From assembly GCA_049999765.1 (NCBI GenBank), contig JBNGIQ010009415.1, forward strand, positions 41,039 through 99,157: a DNA stretch of 58,119 nucleotides. The letters are read 5' to 3'. The position numbers and the translations under genes are program-made. Below, in pieces: positions 11,092 to 25,949 of the stretch (position 1 is its first letter; each line of letters starts with the position of its first letter). Origin of the DNA: Phaeoceros laevis. Taxonomy: Eukaryota > Anthocerotophyta > Anthocerotopsida > Notothyladales. The notes beneath the pieces were generated by a model. The model saw only the letters and a program-made list of their open reading frames with translations, made no database searches and had not been told where the DNA came from.

Positions 11092-11954
11092 TCAGGTGTC
11101 CACTCAAAGTCATGCCCCTTCTTGGTCAGCTTGTAGATTGGTGCAGCCATCTCAGTGAATGCTGGAATAGCACGCCGGTAATACCGAATTGCAGTGACAA
11201 AACTCCTAGCGACTGTGACACTGGCAGGAACAGGCCTCTTCTTAATCTTATCCACCTTGCAAGGCTCTATTGCAATCCCCCTTCTGCTAATCAAGTGTCC
11301 CAGCATCACTCTAGTTTGGACACCAAAGATACACTTTTCAGGATTTAATGACAGCCTGAATCTACTCATGCATTCAAAACAAGCTCTCAGGTCTTCTACA
11401 TGGCCGAGCCTTGATCCGTAAATACAGAAATCATCGAAAAACACACGCAGGCATTTCCTAATCAAGTCAGCGAACGCTGTATCCATGGTCCTTTGAAATT
11501 CGGGAGGACCATTCTTTAAACCAAAGCAAAGCACATGGAATGTAAATAATCCCCAAGGTGTCAGGAAGGCAGTCTTGAGTTGGTCTTCTTCTGTCAATGC
11601 TATCTGGTGATAACCAGCATAGCCGTCGCACAGACTTATCATCTCCGCTCCAGCCACCATGTCAAGGATGTCGTGGATGACAGGAATGGGGTACTGATCT
11701 TTGATGGTTGCTTCGTTGAGCCGCCGATAGTCTATGCACATACGTAACTTCCCACTCTTCTTGAGAGTGATGACCAGAGGGGACAGCCACTCCGAGTATT
11801 GCACCTTGTAGATCAAACCTGCTTCCAGCAAGGCCATGACCTCCCCCTTGATCTGTTCCACATGCGCCGGTTTCAGCCTCCTGAGTTTTTGAGCCACAGG
11901 CTTAACGTCCTCCTTTACATTGATCCGATGCACAGCAAGATTAGTCTGAACCAA
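11055..11954 (-). pseudogene. gypsy reverse transcriptase
   Basis: A 299-codon open frame with the full palm and fingers order: Arg-Met-Cys-Ile-Asp-Tyr-Arg-Arg-Leu-Asn, Lys-Asp-Gln-Tyr-Pro-Ile-Pro, Leu-Cys-Asp-Gly-Tyr-Ala-Gly-Tyr, the Pro-Trp-Gly-Leu-Phe region, and the catalytic Phe-Phe-Asp-Asp. Usual elements have Tyr-x-Asp-Asp and a DLxSGYHQ motif; here they read FFDD and CDGYAGYHQ. It copies element RNA into DNA in the cytoplasmic particle. It is in frame with the acidic linker upstream except for a TAA at 11955-11957. Confidence 0.9.
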
Positions 11955-12718
11955 TTATTGATGACATGTAACAAACAAATGTTGGAATTCTGAGAAAAGA
12001 CTCTTCATATCCGCTTCTTCCTTCTCAATGGTGTCGCTCGCAATGACAGCAGTCTTCATACGTCCTTCTCCCGCACTGAACTCAATCTTCCTCGTCCGAG
12101 CATCCTCGCTGAACAGGTTTCCAGTGGACTGTGTGGCCACACTGATTGCGAGCACAGCTTCCTCCTCCACGCCGTCACTGTCACACTGTTCCTCAGCTCG
12201 AATACAAAAAACACCTCCCTCATCGTCACTTCCATCAGTGTCGCTCTCCTCCGAACTGCTGCTGGATGAGCTTTCGACAGACTCCTCCTCCGCTTCGTCA
12301 CTTTCCGTCTCCACTTGGAGGCTCCGAGCTCCCCAGACAGAGATTTCTTCAGCACTAAGTGGCATCTCACTGTTGGCATGCAAGGGAACAGTGATCCTAT
12401 GCTGCACCGGCCCAATGGTGAGAGTGCCGCATCCCAATCGTGCAAGCTGCGGACAGCCTCCAACCAGGGCTGCCCTAAAAGGACGAGGTAGCCTTGCTTC
12501 TGCAGCCTCAGAATAGTGAAGTCCGTGAGAACACCTACTCCTCCTACAGCCACTGACACTCCCTCCACCTTCCCTAAGACATGCAACTTCTCACTGCATG
12601 GCCCTACGAAGGTGGTCGTGCATTTCTTGATGTTCTTCCTCCGGATTCCAAGTGGCCCTAACATCTCCTTGTTCAATACATTAGTAGAAGAGCCTCCGTC
12701 AATTACACACCCAAGCAC
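11955..12718 (-). pseudogene. gypsy aspartic protease and acidic linker
   Basis: The first part reads Cys-Val-Ile-Asp-Gly-Gly-Ser-Ser, the retropepsin active-site region in its DxGSS form, followed by Leu-Leu-Gly-Gln-Pro-Trp-Leu near the end of the fold. A frameshift near 12430 moves the frame to 12437-11955, which carries a Ser/Glu/Asp-rich linker before RT. The protease would cut the Gag-Pol polyprotein. Confidence 0.75.
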
Positions 12719-14580
12719 ACAACTCTGCCGTGGACTCTGGCTGTCAAAGTGGGCTGTGATCTCTTCTTCTTCACAATGTTCACGACACCAATGGCTTGAG
12801 CATCCTCTGCCTTCTTCAATCTGCCCTTGTTTGCCACTTTTGGCTTCTTCTTACGGATTGAAAGCGCAGCTGCTAACTCTCGCCTGCAGGCAAGTGCCAC
12901 GGCACATAGTTGTGCGAACGTCATATCAACCTTCCTGGCACCCATGTCCGTCACTGCAGAGTACGGTGCCGCACCCACGGAGATAGGAGCCGTCAAATTG
13001 TCCCGCTTCCGATGCACCTTCTTGGGCTTTGCGCCGTCCACCACTGCTCCCGCCAGAACATCAGCTTTGGCATCCATCATCACCACATCTGGCTTGGGAT
13101 CCTCCGGCCAGGGCTTCTGATGGATGGGTTCAGTGCCTGATCCCCCAGCTGTTTCCTCATCTCGGGCATGTTTGGTTGTTAGGACAAATTCCTCCTGCTC
13201 TTCTGCTGAGATTCGGTTCACCTGACTGATTCCGATGGCCTTTCGATTCATCTCTCTCAAGGTCTTTAACTCAGCAGCAATCTCCTCCTTGTCCCGTTGT
13301 ATTTCCGCTTTGATCTTCTCCATCTCTGTCGTTGTGGCTGCAGGTGTGTCACCTCCAAGCTTGGCCTTTCCAGCTCCTGCTGCGTGCAACTCCGATGGAT
13401 TATACCGGCCCCTACTTCCCGACGCATCAGTCTTGGATGGAGGACAACACACGTTGTGCAGCCTGGCACTTGGAGGGAGTGTGGCCTGGCTGGTCACAGA
13501 TATTGCATGTGATACAGGGACAAACCCAGGTATTGTGGTCCTCACTGTCGCAGATCCCATAGTTCCTCTTCTGATTCCCGGTCTGGTAGCCTCCCCGTCC
13601 TTGTTGCTGGCGAACATAGTTGCAATATTCTGCCTTCTGTTCCTCATGCTGCGGTCACAGCCTGGAATGATCATGTTGTGAGCACACCAGCGGAACTTGT
13701 GGGCAGTTCTCCATTCCGCGCATTGGGGGACCATCCCAAGGGTTGTCCCCCCACCCCATCAGGGCTGTCCCATCGTCCAGGTGCATTTCTTCCGCGTTCT
13801 TCTTGTGTGTGAAGAATCCTTCCTTGTTCCTCATGGGTGCGGAAAACCCTCTCCTGCTTGACAGTCTGCGGTGGTGGTCTATAGGAGCTGCTAGCGCCAG
13901 CATTTGTTGCCACCCCGACCGGATGCTCCTGTGACTACTGTCCAGAATATGAGGTAAGTACGTACTTCCATTTCCAGCTATGGTATTCTGAGCAATACCT
14001 TGGGCACTATTTGCAGCGTTGCTTCTCTCCCATACGTTGAACTCCTCCGTGTCTCCCCTCCGTACCTTGCTTTTTGCCAGGGCCAACTCAAGACAATCAG
14101 CCATGGAGACGTCAGTCATCATGATGGGGTCAAAATACTCGCGACGCATTCCCTCCACAAACATTCGTTTCACTGCTCTCTTATCTTCGTCCGACGTCCT
14201 GCCCAGCAAGGCCTGGTATTTACGAAGTCTGAACGAAAACATTGTAATGCTTTCATTAGGATACTGTCGGGAAGCAAAGAGCTGTCCCTTGATTCTCTCC
14301 TTGTAGTCCTCGGGGCGGAACCTCTCACAGAATTTCTCCACTACTACTTTCCAATTCTCTCGCAAGTCCGGTGCCAGCTCCTCGTTGTACCACAGTATTG
14401 CCTCAAAGCGCAACGAGGAGCTGAACTTTTTGCGAGCTTCTCCGGCTGTGACACACTCCGGTTATTCCAAAACTCGACGAATCTCCCGACATGCCCATCA
14501 GGATCATCATCCTTGATGGGAATACCCTCAAAAATGGGCATCGGAACAAACTCATTTGGCGGGTATGGGGGCCAACCCAT
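12719..14580 (-). pseudogene. gypsy Gag with CCHC zinc knuckles
   Basis: The start at 14580 opens with Met-Gly-Trp-Pro-Pro-Tyr-Pro. After a one-base shift near 14455 the frame to 13655 carries the retrotransposon Gag core (Glu-Asn-Trp-Lys-Val-Val-Val-Glu-Lys-Phe, then Tyr-Pro-Asn-Glu-Ser). At 13561-13466 a third frame encodes two knuckles. The second is a perfect CX2CX4HX4C (CNICDQPGHTPSKC). The first has Tyr for its first Cys. The rest (13734-12703) is a charged linker with a helical Lys/Glu stretch. Gag packages element RNA. The frame breaks show this copy makes no normal Gag. Confidence 0.8.
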
Positions 14581-14736
14581 GTTTCTAGCTCTACTTCTCT
14601 AACCACTTTTGCCTTGTGATGTCCTACGACTATATGGTTTGATCAATGCAACAGGGAAGTTAGCACCCACTCCACCCTTGCAGCTAGCAGATAGTTTAGA
14701 TTCAATGCGCAGTCAAGGAGGCTTACACACAAATCC

Positions 14737-14757
14737 GCAGTCCCCAGCGTGGTCGCC
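14737..14757 (-). other. candidate primer-binding site of the gypsy element
   Basis: Just inside the 5' LTR the minus strand reads TGGCGACCACGCTGGGGAC. The TGG start and the GC-rich pattern resemble primer-binding sites for tRNAs other than initiator Met. The exact tRNA is not assigned. Confidence 0.5.
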
Positions 14758-14761
14758 AAAG

Positions 14762-14934
14762 TGATGATGCTCACTGAGTAACTACGGTTCTTGCACAACT
14801 ATCTGGTTAGGGAAGGGCAAGGAGAAGAGTGCCAACAGTCTGTTAGTACCCCCTATCTGTTTAAAGAAATGGAGGGGAAGTACAACAACGTTCCTGAGCA
14901 AGGTTTTAAAGAGAACAGAGCATGGCCAGGAATG
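14762..14934 (-). repeat. truncated 5' LTR of the gypsy element
   Basis: This matches 7048-7219 of the 3' LTR with few differences, then similarity stops abruptly at a run of TTTAGGG repeats. About 555 bp of LTR, including its promoter side, is missing. Confidence 0.9.
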
Positions 14935-14964
14935 GGTTTAGGGTTTAGGGTTTAGGGTTTAGGG
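14935..14964 (+). repeat. interstitial telomere-type repeat (TTTAGGG)4
   Basis: Four perfect copies of TTTAGGG (14937-14964) preceded by GG sit exactly at the break of the 5' LTR. TTTAGGG is the standard plant telomere unit. Confidence 0.95.
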
Positions 14965-17916
14965 TGGGATGGGCAGCAATGGAAGTGGGTGTCAATGTGG
15001 GAGTTCTACGGCATGTTGCAGGCGAAGTGGGCGGATGTTGATGAGGAGCGTCAGCAGGCAGGAGTTGGTGGGATAGAGAAGGTTATGGATGCGAGAGTTG
15101 AGGGCTTGTTGGACGGATCACATGTCTGTGATGCTTTGTGTAAGACATGGTCTGGTGGAATGCGAAAATGTCATGGTCATGGTTTAAAAGGGAAGTTTTC
15201 AGCTGTAGAGTTAAACCGACATGGGCAGCTTGCCTCTCATTTCATTGTGGAGTTATATTTTTTTATAACATAGTGATGGGACTGTTGGGCGTATGTCAAA
15301 GCTGTGGTATGAAGCAGAAGAGTGTGTTCAGAGCTTCCTCAACGTTTTGGATGTTGAGGTTGTGAGATCTGGCACTTTGTTGATCTGCGAGTGTATTAAG
15401 TGGCCGGTCATATGCAGTATAAGGACTAGTGGTGAGTAGTTTTTATAGAGTTGGACCAATTGGTATGGCCTCTTGATGTGTTTTCTCATGATATATAGTA
15501 CAATTTTCTGCCTTGGCAGGTTTTGTGTTGTTGAGCAGCCAAAAATATTTGTGGCAAAGTCTTGGCATGCATGTCTTGTTGCGAATCCTTGTTCTTCACT
15601 GTTGTCGCAAATGCCCCTGAGCTATTTGTCTCGTTGAGGCAGTAAGGCTGTAGTAGCAAAGTTGACTATCTAGTAGTGCTTGGCTTGCGTGATTTTCAAT
15701 CGCTATGTCATTCATGAGACCGGCTTTTGTACAGGCTACGGTACAGCTATATACATTCAGGTCTTGGGTTGTCCGAGTATTGAGCGAAAGGACAAGTATA
15801 GAGACGTGGAAAGGTTTGAATACGGAGCCGATGGAGTATAAAATGAGTGTAAGTAGAGTCAACAGTTTGAGTACCATGATCAGCAGTATAACTTATTTAA
15901 AATGAAGGGTAGAAGCGTGAAGGGTAGAAGCGTGAACCGTGAGAGTCCAGGGCTCCCACAACAAGGAGTGCTACGGGAAGAATGATTTTAATATGGATGA
16001 GAAATCATGTCAGCAGGTGTTGTTGGTAAAAGTCGTTGACTCGTACAACGGGAGTGTCTGATAGCAGCAGACTAGTACAGGCTTCAGTAAGATTTTTTTT
16101 AGACATAAGCAGTGAGTGCGCGAGCAGGCCTGCCTGTTGCTGATAAGCAGTGAGTACTCAAAAAATGCCCGTCATGATGAACAGAAAAATGTAGGATGTG
16201 GTTCCGGTAGGAAGTGCGTACGAGGGCACCTACTAGGTGCGAATGCCTGCAGGAACAACAAAATGGCTGGATATATGATATGGGCAAGCAAGATGATAAG
16301 CTCTGATACGGATAGATTGCAATAAAGATAGGATATGGATTGTTGTGTTGTGAGTACATAAGCAGCATGAGGATGAACATGATGACAAACATGACTACGT
16401 AGATTGAAAGCTAAGATCATAACAAAGTAAATCCACAGCTACAAATTCTACCGGCACAGGCTAAGATCATAAAAAGCGTGGGTTCGCAAAGCGATGATGA
16501 TGTGATAAAAAGCATGAATGCGTAAAGAGGCACAGTAGGCAGGTTGCAGTAGCGAGGCAGCATGAGTAGTCAGGCAACAGTAGCCAGCCAGCATTTGCAA
16601 CCGACATTGGCAACCGAGCAAACATTTGCAATGAAGTAGACAATGAACTCATCATCCTACTACAATGATCTACAGGTAAGCAACTTAGCATGCTACTACT
16701 AGGATCGGTGTGATCACAGTGATAACGCATATAGTAGACTACTAGTGGGAACAATGTGATCACCTGAATCATGGCACCATCGCTAGATCATGAACGAGGA
16801 GCTCAGACATCTAGGTAGCATGGCTGGGACATCAACAAGTACAACCAGTTAATGTTGGTGAATTCAGTCCTTAGAAGGAATGGGTGCACAGACAAACCAG
16901 AATCAGAAATTGATCTAAAACAATGAAAAGCTGAATATACAAAGAGATGCCCAAGTGGGAACCCGTTCTGACGATAGGTTGGTGCCGAAGGTAGCTTATG
17001 AAGAAGCTGCAAAATACTAGATCATAGCATGTCAGTCAATAAGAAAGTAGGAGGGAGATAAGAGAGAGGATCTGTATATCAAAAAGTGAAATATGTACAG
17101 ATAGGTCCCAATCTGAAACTGGCCTAGGGATATGGTTGTGCCAGGACACGGAAATTCAAACATTAGGGAAACAGCAAAAAGGAGAGAAGGCAGATGTATG
17201 GAGCGGACGTATCATTCCTTGGTAGTGATCATTCCTTGGAAGTGATAAATCCTGTGAGTACATGATCATGCCTGACTGGGCTTCAACAATACCTCTATGT
17301 TGTCACTTCTCTTATCAGCTGTCATGAGTGGAATAACAGCTGGCAACTGAAAGTTGGGAAAGAAACAAACAATTGTTTGTACAGGAAGGCTTAGCGATTA
17401 GCAAACTTCAAAGAATATCTTTTTCGTGTCACTATGAAGGTAAAAAGCAGGTAAACAGGCATTGAAGTTCAAGAGAAAATCGTACATAATTACATTACAA
17501 AGTATGGACTTGGAACATACAAGAACCAGTCGTGTACAAAAGAACATAGATGTCAAGAAAAGTAGTGAAGAAGCAGTAAAGCATATAGTAGGAAAAACCT
17601 GTACTAGGAAAGCAGATGCTAGGATAGTATGTACTATAAGTGGAGTGTCAAGAGGAAGCATTAGATTGATCGTCACTGAGATCATCATACAATGTGTAGA
17701 AGTCAGGGGTGATGCTGCGGGTAGGTGACAATTCGTAGGCTGCAGTGTAGGAGCCCTCAGATCCGGAAGCATAAGCCGATGGGCTGGATGGGAGTGGAGG
17801 CAATTCCGAAGTCTCATCCCATTGGGCTATTCGGGCTGCAGTAGCTTGTGCATCCGCTTCATTTGCCTCATAATCGGCATAATCCCAGGAGGCAATGAGC
17901 CAAAGGATGTATTACA
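14965..17916. other. no gene recognised
   Basis: Short frames only. The plus strand is purine-rich from about 15900 to 17700. A 94-codon frame at 14989-15273 has no motif I recognise. The stretch may be introns or decayed transposon sequence. Confidence 0.5.
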
Positions 17917-18100
17917 CACTACAAGAAAAGTGCATGTTTTACTCTCCCCCCTAAACTACGATAACAACGGCCCTACAACGTCAAGTTCGATTATTTACTA
18001 CGACGTTGTTTCTCATAGTTATCCCGTTGTAATTCGTAGTTACATATTTCCTTAACAATGCAGAACAACGCTCGTAGTTACAGCCGTTGTAAACGTTTGC
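17917..18100 (+). mobile_element. CACTA (En/Spm) transposon terminus
   Basis: CACTACAAGAAAA at 17917-17929 is the canonical terminal inverted repeat start of plant CACTA elements. The next 180 bp hold short subterminal motifs around AACGTCG, ACAACGGC and CGTAGTTA in both orientations, as expected for transposase-binding subterminal regions. The element runs to the right. The opposite terminus was not found and may lie in or beyond the gap at 18741. Confidence 0.75.
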
Positions 18101-18329
18101 TTTCTGTAACAACCGTTAACAATGCCACCTGTCCAAAGTGAAAGGATAACAACCACTAACTACGCCTACAGCGGAAATTTGCCGGAGATTGGCTGCTAGG
18201 ACGGTGACGGATTAGACCTTCAAGTACATGAAAGGCCTATCCAAACTACTATGGTGAGTACATGGGCATGAAGCTTAGTGATTTTTTGATATGCAGGGTT
18301 GGGCCTAATTAGTGTTGCCTTCGTTGTAG

Positions 18330-18500
18330 GTAGGAGAAATCACAGAAGGGGGCATCAACAAGGGTGTGGAACCGCAGGTTGATGTCGAGATGATTGAGGA
18401 GAGCACTGAGGCAAGTCCTTCCAAGCGCAAGTTTGCAAGCAAGGCGACAGGTGGTGCATGCAAGACGAAAAGAGGTTTGGGTGAGGCCACTTCCTCATAG
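18330..18500 (+). CDS. possible terminal exon inside the CACTA element, unknown protein
   Basis: After a plausible splice acceptor (TTCGTTGTAG) an open frame of 56 codons ends with TAG. It is acidic, then Lys/Arg-rich, like the tail of a nuclear protein. It lies downstream of the CACTA terminus and could be the last exon of an element gene or of a captured fragment. No family is recognised. Confidence 0.25.
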   Translation, partial: VGEITEGGINKGVEPQVDVEMIEESTEASPSKRKFASKATGGACKTKRGLGEATSS

Positions 18501-18740
18501 GCTGAGGTGGTGGTGGTGCGCACACCACCCTCAGGCAGGCAGCCATTTTTATGTTTTTTGTAAGAGGCTAGTTGTAGGGGTCAGCCAGGCAGCCAGTTTT
18601 GCATTTTGTGTGGCTTTGGTGTGGTTTCCATGTTGTGCACAACATCATATTACGACGGATGGCGCTGTAACCAATTCATTGTAATATGAAGCAGCAAGCG
18701 TGTGTTTTAATTACAATATTAGCCAAAACACCGTTTACAA

Positions 18741-19140
18741 NNNNNNNNNNNNNNNNNNNNNNNNNNNNNNNNNNNNNNNNNNNNNNNNNNNNNNNNNNNN
18801 NNNNNNNNNNNNNNNNNNNNNNNNNNNNNNNNNNNNNNNNNNNNNNNNNNNNNNNNNNNNNNNNNNNNNNNNNNNNNNNNNNNNNNNNNNNNNNNNNNNN
18901 NNNNNNNNNNNNNNNNNNNNNNNNNNNNNNNNNNNNNNNNNNNNNNNNNNNNNNNNNNNNNNNNNNNNNNNNNNNNNNNNNNNNNNNNNNNNNNNNNNNN
19001 NNNNNNNNNNNNNNNNNNNNNNNNNNNNNNNNNNNNNNNNNNNNNNNNNNNNNNNNNNNNNNNNNNNNNNNNNNNNNNNNNNNNNNNNNNNNNNNNNNNN
19101 NNNNNNNNNNNNNNNNNNNNNNNNNNNNNNNNNNNNNNNN
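18741..19140. other. assembly gap, 400 N
   Basis: Run of 400 N. Sequence to the right is much more GC-rich than to the left, so unrelated sequences may be joined here. Confidence 0.99.
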
Positions 19141-20547
19141 AGGCATGGCGGGACGGGGCTGCGGGTACCTGGCGGGCTTGGAGGGCAAGGGGGGGGACAT
19201 GGCAGAAGGGAGGGAGGGAAGGACGGAGGGCCTCCCTCCCTTCAATTCTCAGTAAGACGGCCTCCTTCCCTTGCCCAATTTCAGCAGGGGGAGGAAGCCA
19301 TGGTTGGCCTACCCTCCCTCAACCCTTGCAAGTGGCTGCAGCCCTGGCAGCGGAAACCGGGCTGGAATTGGGAGGGTGGTGGCCATGGTAGGCTGCGTGA
19401 GAGGCAGGGCTAGGGGCGAGAGATGTAGGGCGGGTTGGTAGGGGCAGGGCGGATGTGGATTTTGAGGAAATTGAGGGCCTCCATCCGTGGCAGCCATAGC
19501 CGGGGAGGAGAAGCGCACTCTCGCGCGCACGGTCACGCGTGTGGTCGAAGGGATTAACTTGGTAAAGTAATGCCAGTCGGAAAAGTAGTGACCCGAGCCT
19601 ACCTAGCCTACCTAGGCTCGGAATTAGATAGATCCCGGGTCACCAGTCCAGGGTAACCACTATGGTCATGATGCCCTTGTGTAGTTATCCAGTCTACTAA
19701 TCATGGGTTAAAAAACTAACTTGCAGTACATATACGTACAACATAGGCTTTTATAACATACATGAATAAAATATTATATAATTCTTTTTTACTCATAAAG
19801 CCAGGTTAGAAACTTGGTAGTAGCCCAACTGACCAACCACAAGTGATCAGTTGGGCCTTTAAGGGTTAAACAATATGGGGTTATCGACACTCATGTCAAG
19901 AGACTCCTCACGAATCCCAGACCGACATACCCGAAAATCCACGATAGGCTTTCAGCCAAAGCCAAAAACCTAAACATGGTGGCGAGTTGCAACCTATTTA
20001 CTTTCGCTTAATAACTTCGGCCTTTTACAGGCACAGACCTCGCTTTGTGCGGTGTCTTTCTCCGTCCTCCTCCGTCTCCCTCACATCTAGGTGTACCTAC
20101 CGCAATGACGCAAAGATGTGGTGTCAGATGCAGTTCTAGCGTTCAGCTGAAGGTTCCGAATGGGCTGCCAGTGCAGCCGTTGTGAATGCTGGATCTCTGT
20201 CGTCGCATTAGGAGTATAACTCTGCCTAAACCCTGAACGCTGTGAAATGGTCGACGTCTGTACAGACAGCGCAGGTATGCCTGCTGCTTGCGACTTCCGC
20301 GCTGAAATTTTTGTCGAAGAATGTGGAGCGACCTAAGTTAGAGTGAGCAATCTTAACTGGGATCATAGCCAGGATGGGCTGAAGAAGTTCAGAGCTCTCT
20401 TTCTCTACTGTGCGTAGCCTGGAGCACCTCGTTGCTTGGCAGTTGCTCCTGAGTGTGGAGCCAGCTGGTGGAGGCGAGGGTGAAAGGGCACAGTATGTGC
20501 TGACTCATCGGTTGTAGGAGGCTAAACCTTGACCGATATCGGAAGGG
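19141..20547. other. intergenic region upstream of BSK
   Basis: A GC-rich block (19141-19540) with G-runs on the plus strand is followed by AT-rich and then mixed sequence. A partial foldback made of GACCCGAGCC and GGCTCGG lies near 19595-19650. The last 500 bp probably hold the promoter and 5' leader of the BSK gene, but no clear TATA box can be assigned. Confidence 0.45.
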
Positions 20548-24060
<3,513 letters not shown>

Positions 24061-25029
24061 ATGAAGTCGAACACAGGTATCAGGTTTGCCCTTAGTGTGG
24101 AAAGAGTTCCAAGGGTGACAAGCTACTGGTTAAAGAGTGCATGTTTGATGGTTGACAGCCAGCATTTGCTTGACTACTTTTGCCTAATAGTACAGTCAAT
24201 TGCTGTCCCTCAGTAACACCTCTTGTTTCGGAGTAGTCACTTGTAACCTTTAGGGCATGCAAGCCAGGGACTCCTCGACTTAAAGGAGACTCTGCGACGT
24301 GCTATTTGTTGCAATTCGGAATGCTGATCTGGCAGCCTGGTTAGAATAACGTTTGCGAACGAACACCATTGCCGAGACGTGTATTAGCGGTGTGGTTTTT
24401 TTGGGATGGTTATCTTTCTACCTCCTGTGAACATGTGTTCATCATGAGGAACTTTCCATCATGTGATGATAGATAGCATGGTGTTCAAAATACTAGTATG
24501 AATTTCGCTTTGATGGCCAACCTTTAGACGTTCTTTGGTGAGGATTTGTTTCATTTATTGAAACTCTGTTGTCAGGCGGGGAAAAATAAACCTGGGCCTC
24601 TTATATGAGCCTACAAAATTTAGAGATAGTTATAGTATTTTCTCCCCTATTTTAGGGTGTTACAATAGGACCACCCATAGGTTAGACAACCTAAAACATA
24701 ATGGCATTTTAGGACCACTCACATGCTAGATAACCTAATAGATAATTGCTTTTTAGGCTCAGGCATCTGTTTTCGCAGATTGAATCCTTGCTCCTAATGA
24801 TTAGTCTGTCCGACAATTACGATATGTGCCATAAAAAAGTAAGCCACCCAAAAAGTTTTCAGAACTGGTTATTGTGCCTAGTGTCATCCTGCATTTCTAT
24901 CTCATATTCCAATATATATACTATACATCTTATTCTATTTTGGATGATTCTTTCATCTCTTTCATGGTGTTCCCTTCTTCATTTCAATCTTTCATTCTTA
25001 TTCTTATATTGGGTGGCTAGCCTACATCA
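24061..25029. other. BSK 3' flank, no gene
   Basis: Probable 3' untranslated region followed by AT-rich sequence. Two near copies of TAGGACCAC with CTAGATAACCTA-type words lie near 24668-24740. No coding signal. Confidence 0.5.
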
Positions 25030-25425
25030 TCTTTCCCGTTCTCTTACATACATGCTCAAGAGCAGACCTCTGTCAGTTGCATTCCTCAAGCGCATTGTAT
25101 AGGAGGTTTTCATATTCATCTTTCATCTTTCATTCATATATATCTTATAACTTATATCTTATCTCTTTCTTATTCCTTTCCCTTTTTCTTACATATATGC
25201 TCAGAGGCAGACCTGTGCTATATTCCTCGAGTCCATTGTATATGAGGTTTTCATATTCATCTTTTATCTTTCATTCATATATATCTTATAACTTGTATCT
25301 TATCTCTTTCTTATTCCTTTCCCTTTCTCTTACATACATGCTCAGAAAGTAGACCTATGTTATCTGCAGACCTATGTTATCTGCATTCCTCGAGCGCATT
25401 GTATGGGAGATTTCACATCTATCTT
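25030..25425 (+). repeat. CT-rich tandem repeat, ~142-bp unit
   Basis: Units restart at ACATACATGCTCA (about 25046), ACATATATGCTCA (25190) and ACATACATGCTCA (25332), each followed by CAGACC, CCTCGAG and then TTTCATATTCATCTTT. The third copy has an internal duplication of GCAGACCTATGTTATCT. The plus-strand reading frames here are low-complexity artefacts. Confidence 0.8.
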
Positions 25426-25949
25426 TCATCTTTGTATATGCTTATTCATTACATATTTGTTATTATTTGAAAGTAGAGAAATTAGAGCACACACTTAGAA
25501 AAATGTGAATGTGTGTTAGGTGGCCTCGGGGAAGAGTTTAAATAGAGGTCCAACCTAACGACGTACCCTTTCGTCATGACCCTACGTTTAGACCCTTAAC
25601 TAACTAACCCTTAGGCTACTCTGCTATAGTTACGTCTAACTAGGTCTTCTTTACTCCCACTCAGAGTTGCCGGTGGGTTCTTTTTACTGGCGCTCCACAC
25701 TTGGCACTCTGGTCCTTCGTCCTAGCATGAAAACATCAATCTACAATTTATGGTGTTTGTGCGGTTTCATGCTCGTTAGTGTGGGATTCCCTTGTTTAGC
25801 TGTTTAGCTGCTTCCTTTAGCTTTTCATCCTTAGTTGTAGATACCATTGACCTGCTAAGCTTAGTCCCAGAAGCCAGGCTTAAGCAGAAATTCGTGAATT
25901 CTTGCATTCCATGTCCTTGGACTCTGTTTGAGTCCATATATTCCTTCTA
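25426..25949. other. no gene recognised
   Basis: Unique-looking sequence between the tandem repeat and the copia fragment. Nothing supportable was seen on either strand. Confidence 0.45.

Larger units (their letters stand above)
7048..14934 (-). mobile_element. Ty3/gypsy LTR retrotransposon, minus strand, degenerate
   Basis: Reading right to left the order is truncated 5' LTR, candidate primer-binding site, Gag with zinc knuckles, protease, reverse transcriptase, RNase H, integrase, extra 3' ORF, polypurine tract, full 3' LTR. RT before integrase defines Ty3/gypsy. A second, archaeal-like RNase H between RT and integrase, together with the absence of a chromodomain, suggests the Tat/Athila side of the superfamily. 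Frameshifts (gag near 14455, gag to knuckles near 13650 and again near 13460-13560, protease near 12430), stops at 11955 and 8489 and an internal deletion near 11060 make it non-autonomous. The two LTR copies over their shared 175 bp differ at only a handful of positions, so insertion is moderately recent. Confidence 0.93.

Noticed and set aside
14989-15273. 94-codon plus-strand frame as a gene
   Set aside because: No homologous motif recognised and no splice or promoter context; kept only as a remark.
19141-19540. GC-rich long frames as a gene
   Set aside because: Composition-driven frames next to a gap with no domain or codon pattern.
25077-25352. Ser/Tyr-rich membrane-like protein
   Set aside because: It is a translated CT-rich tandem repeat.
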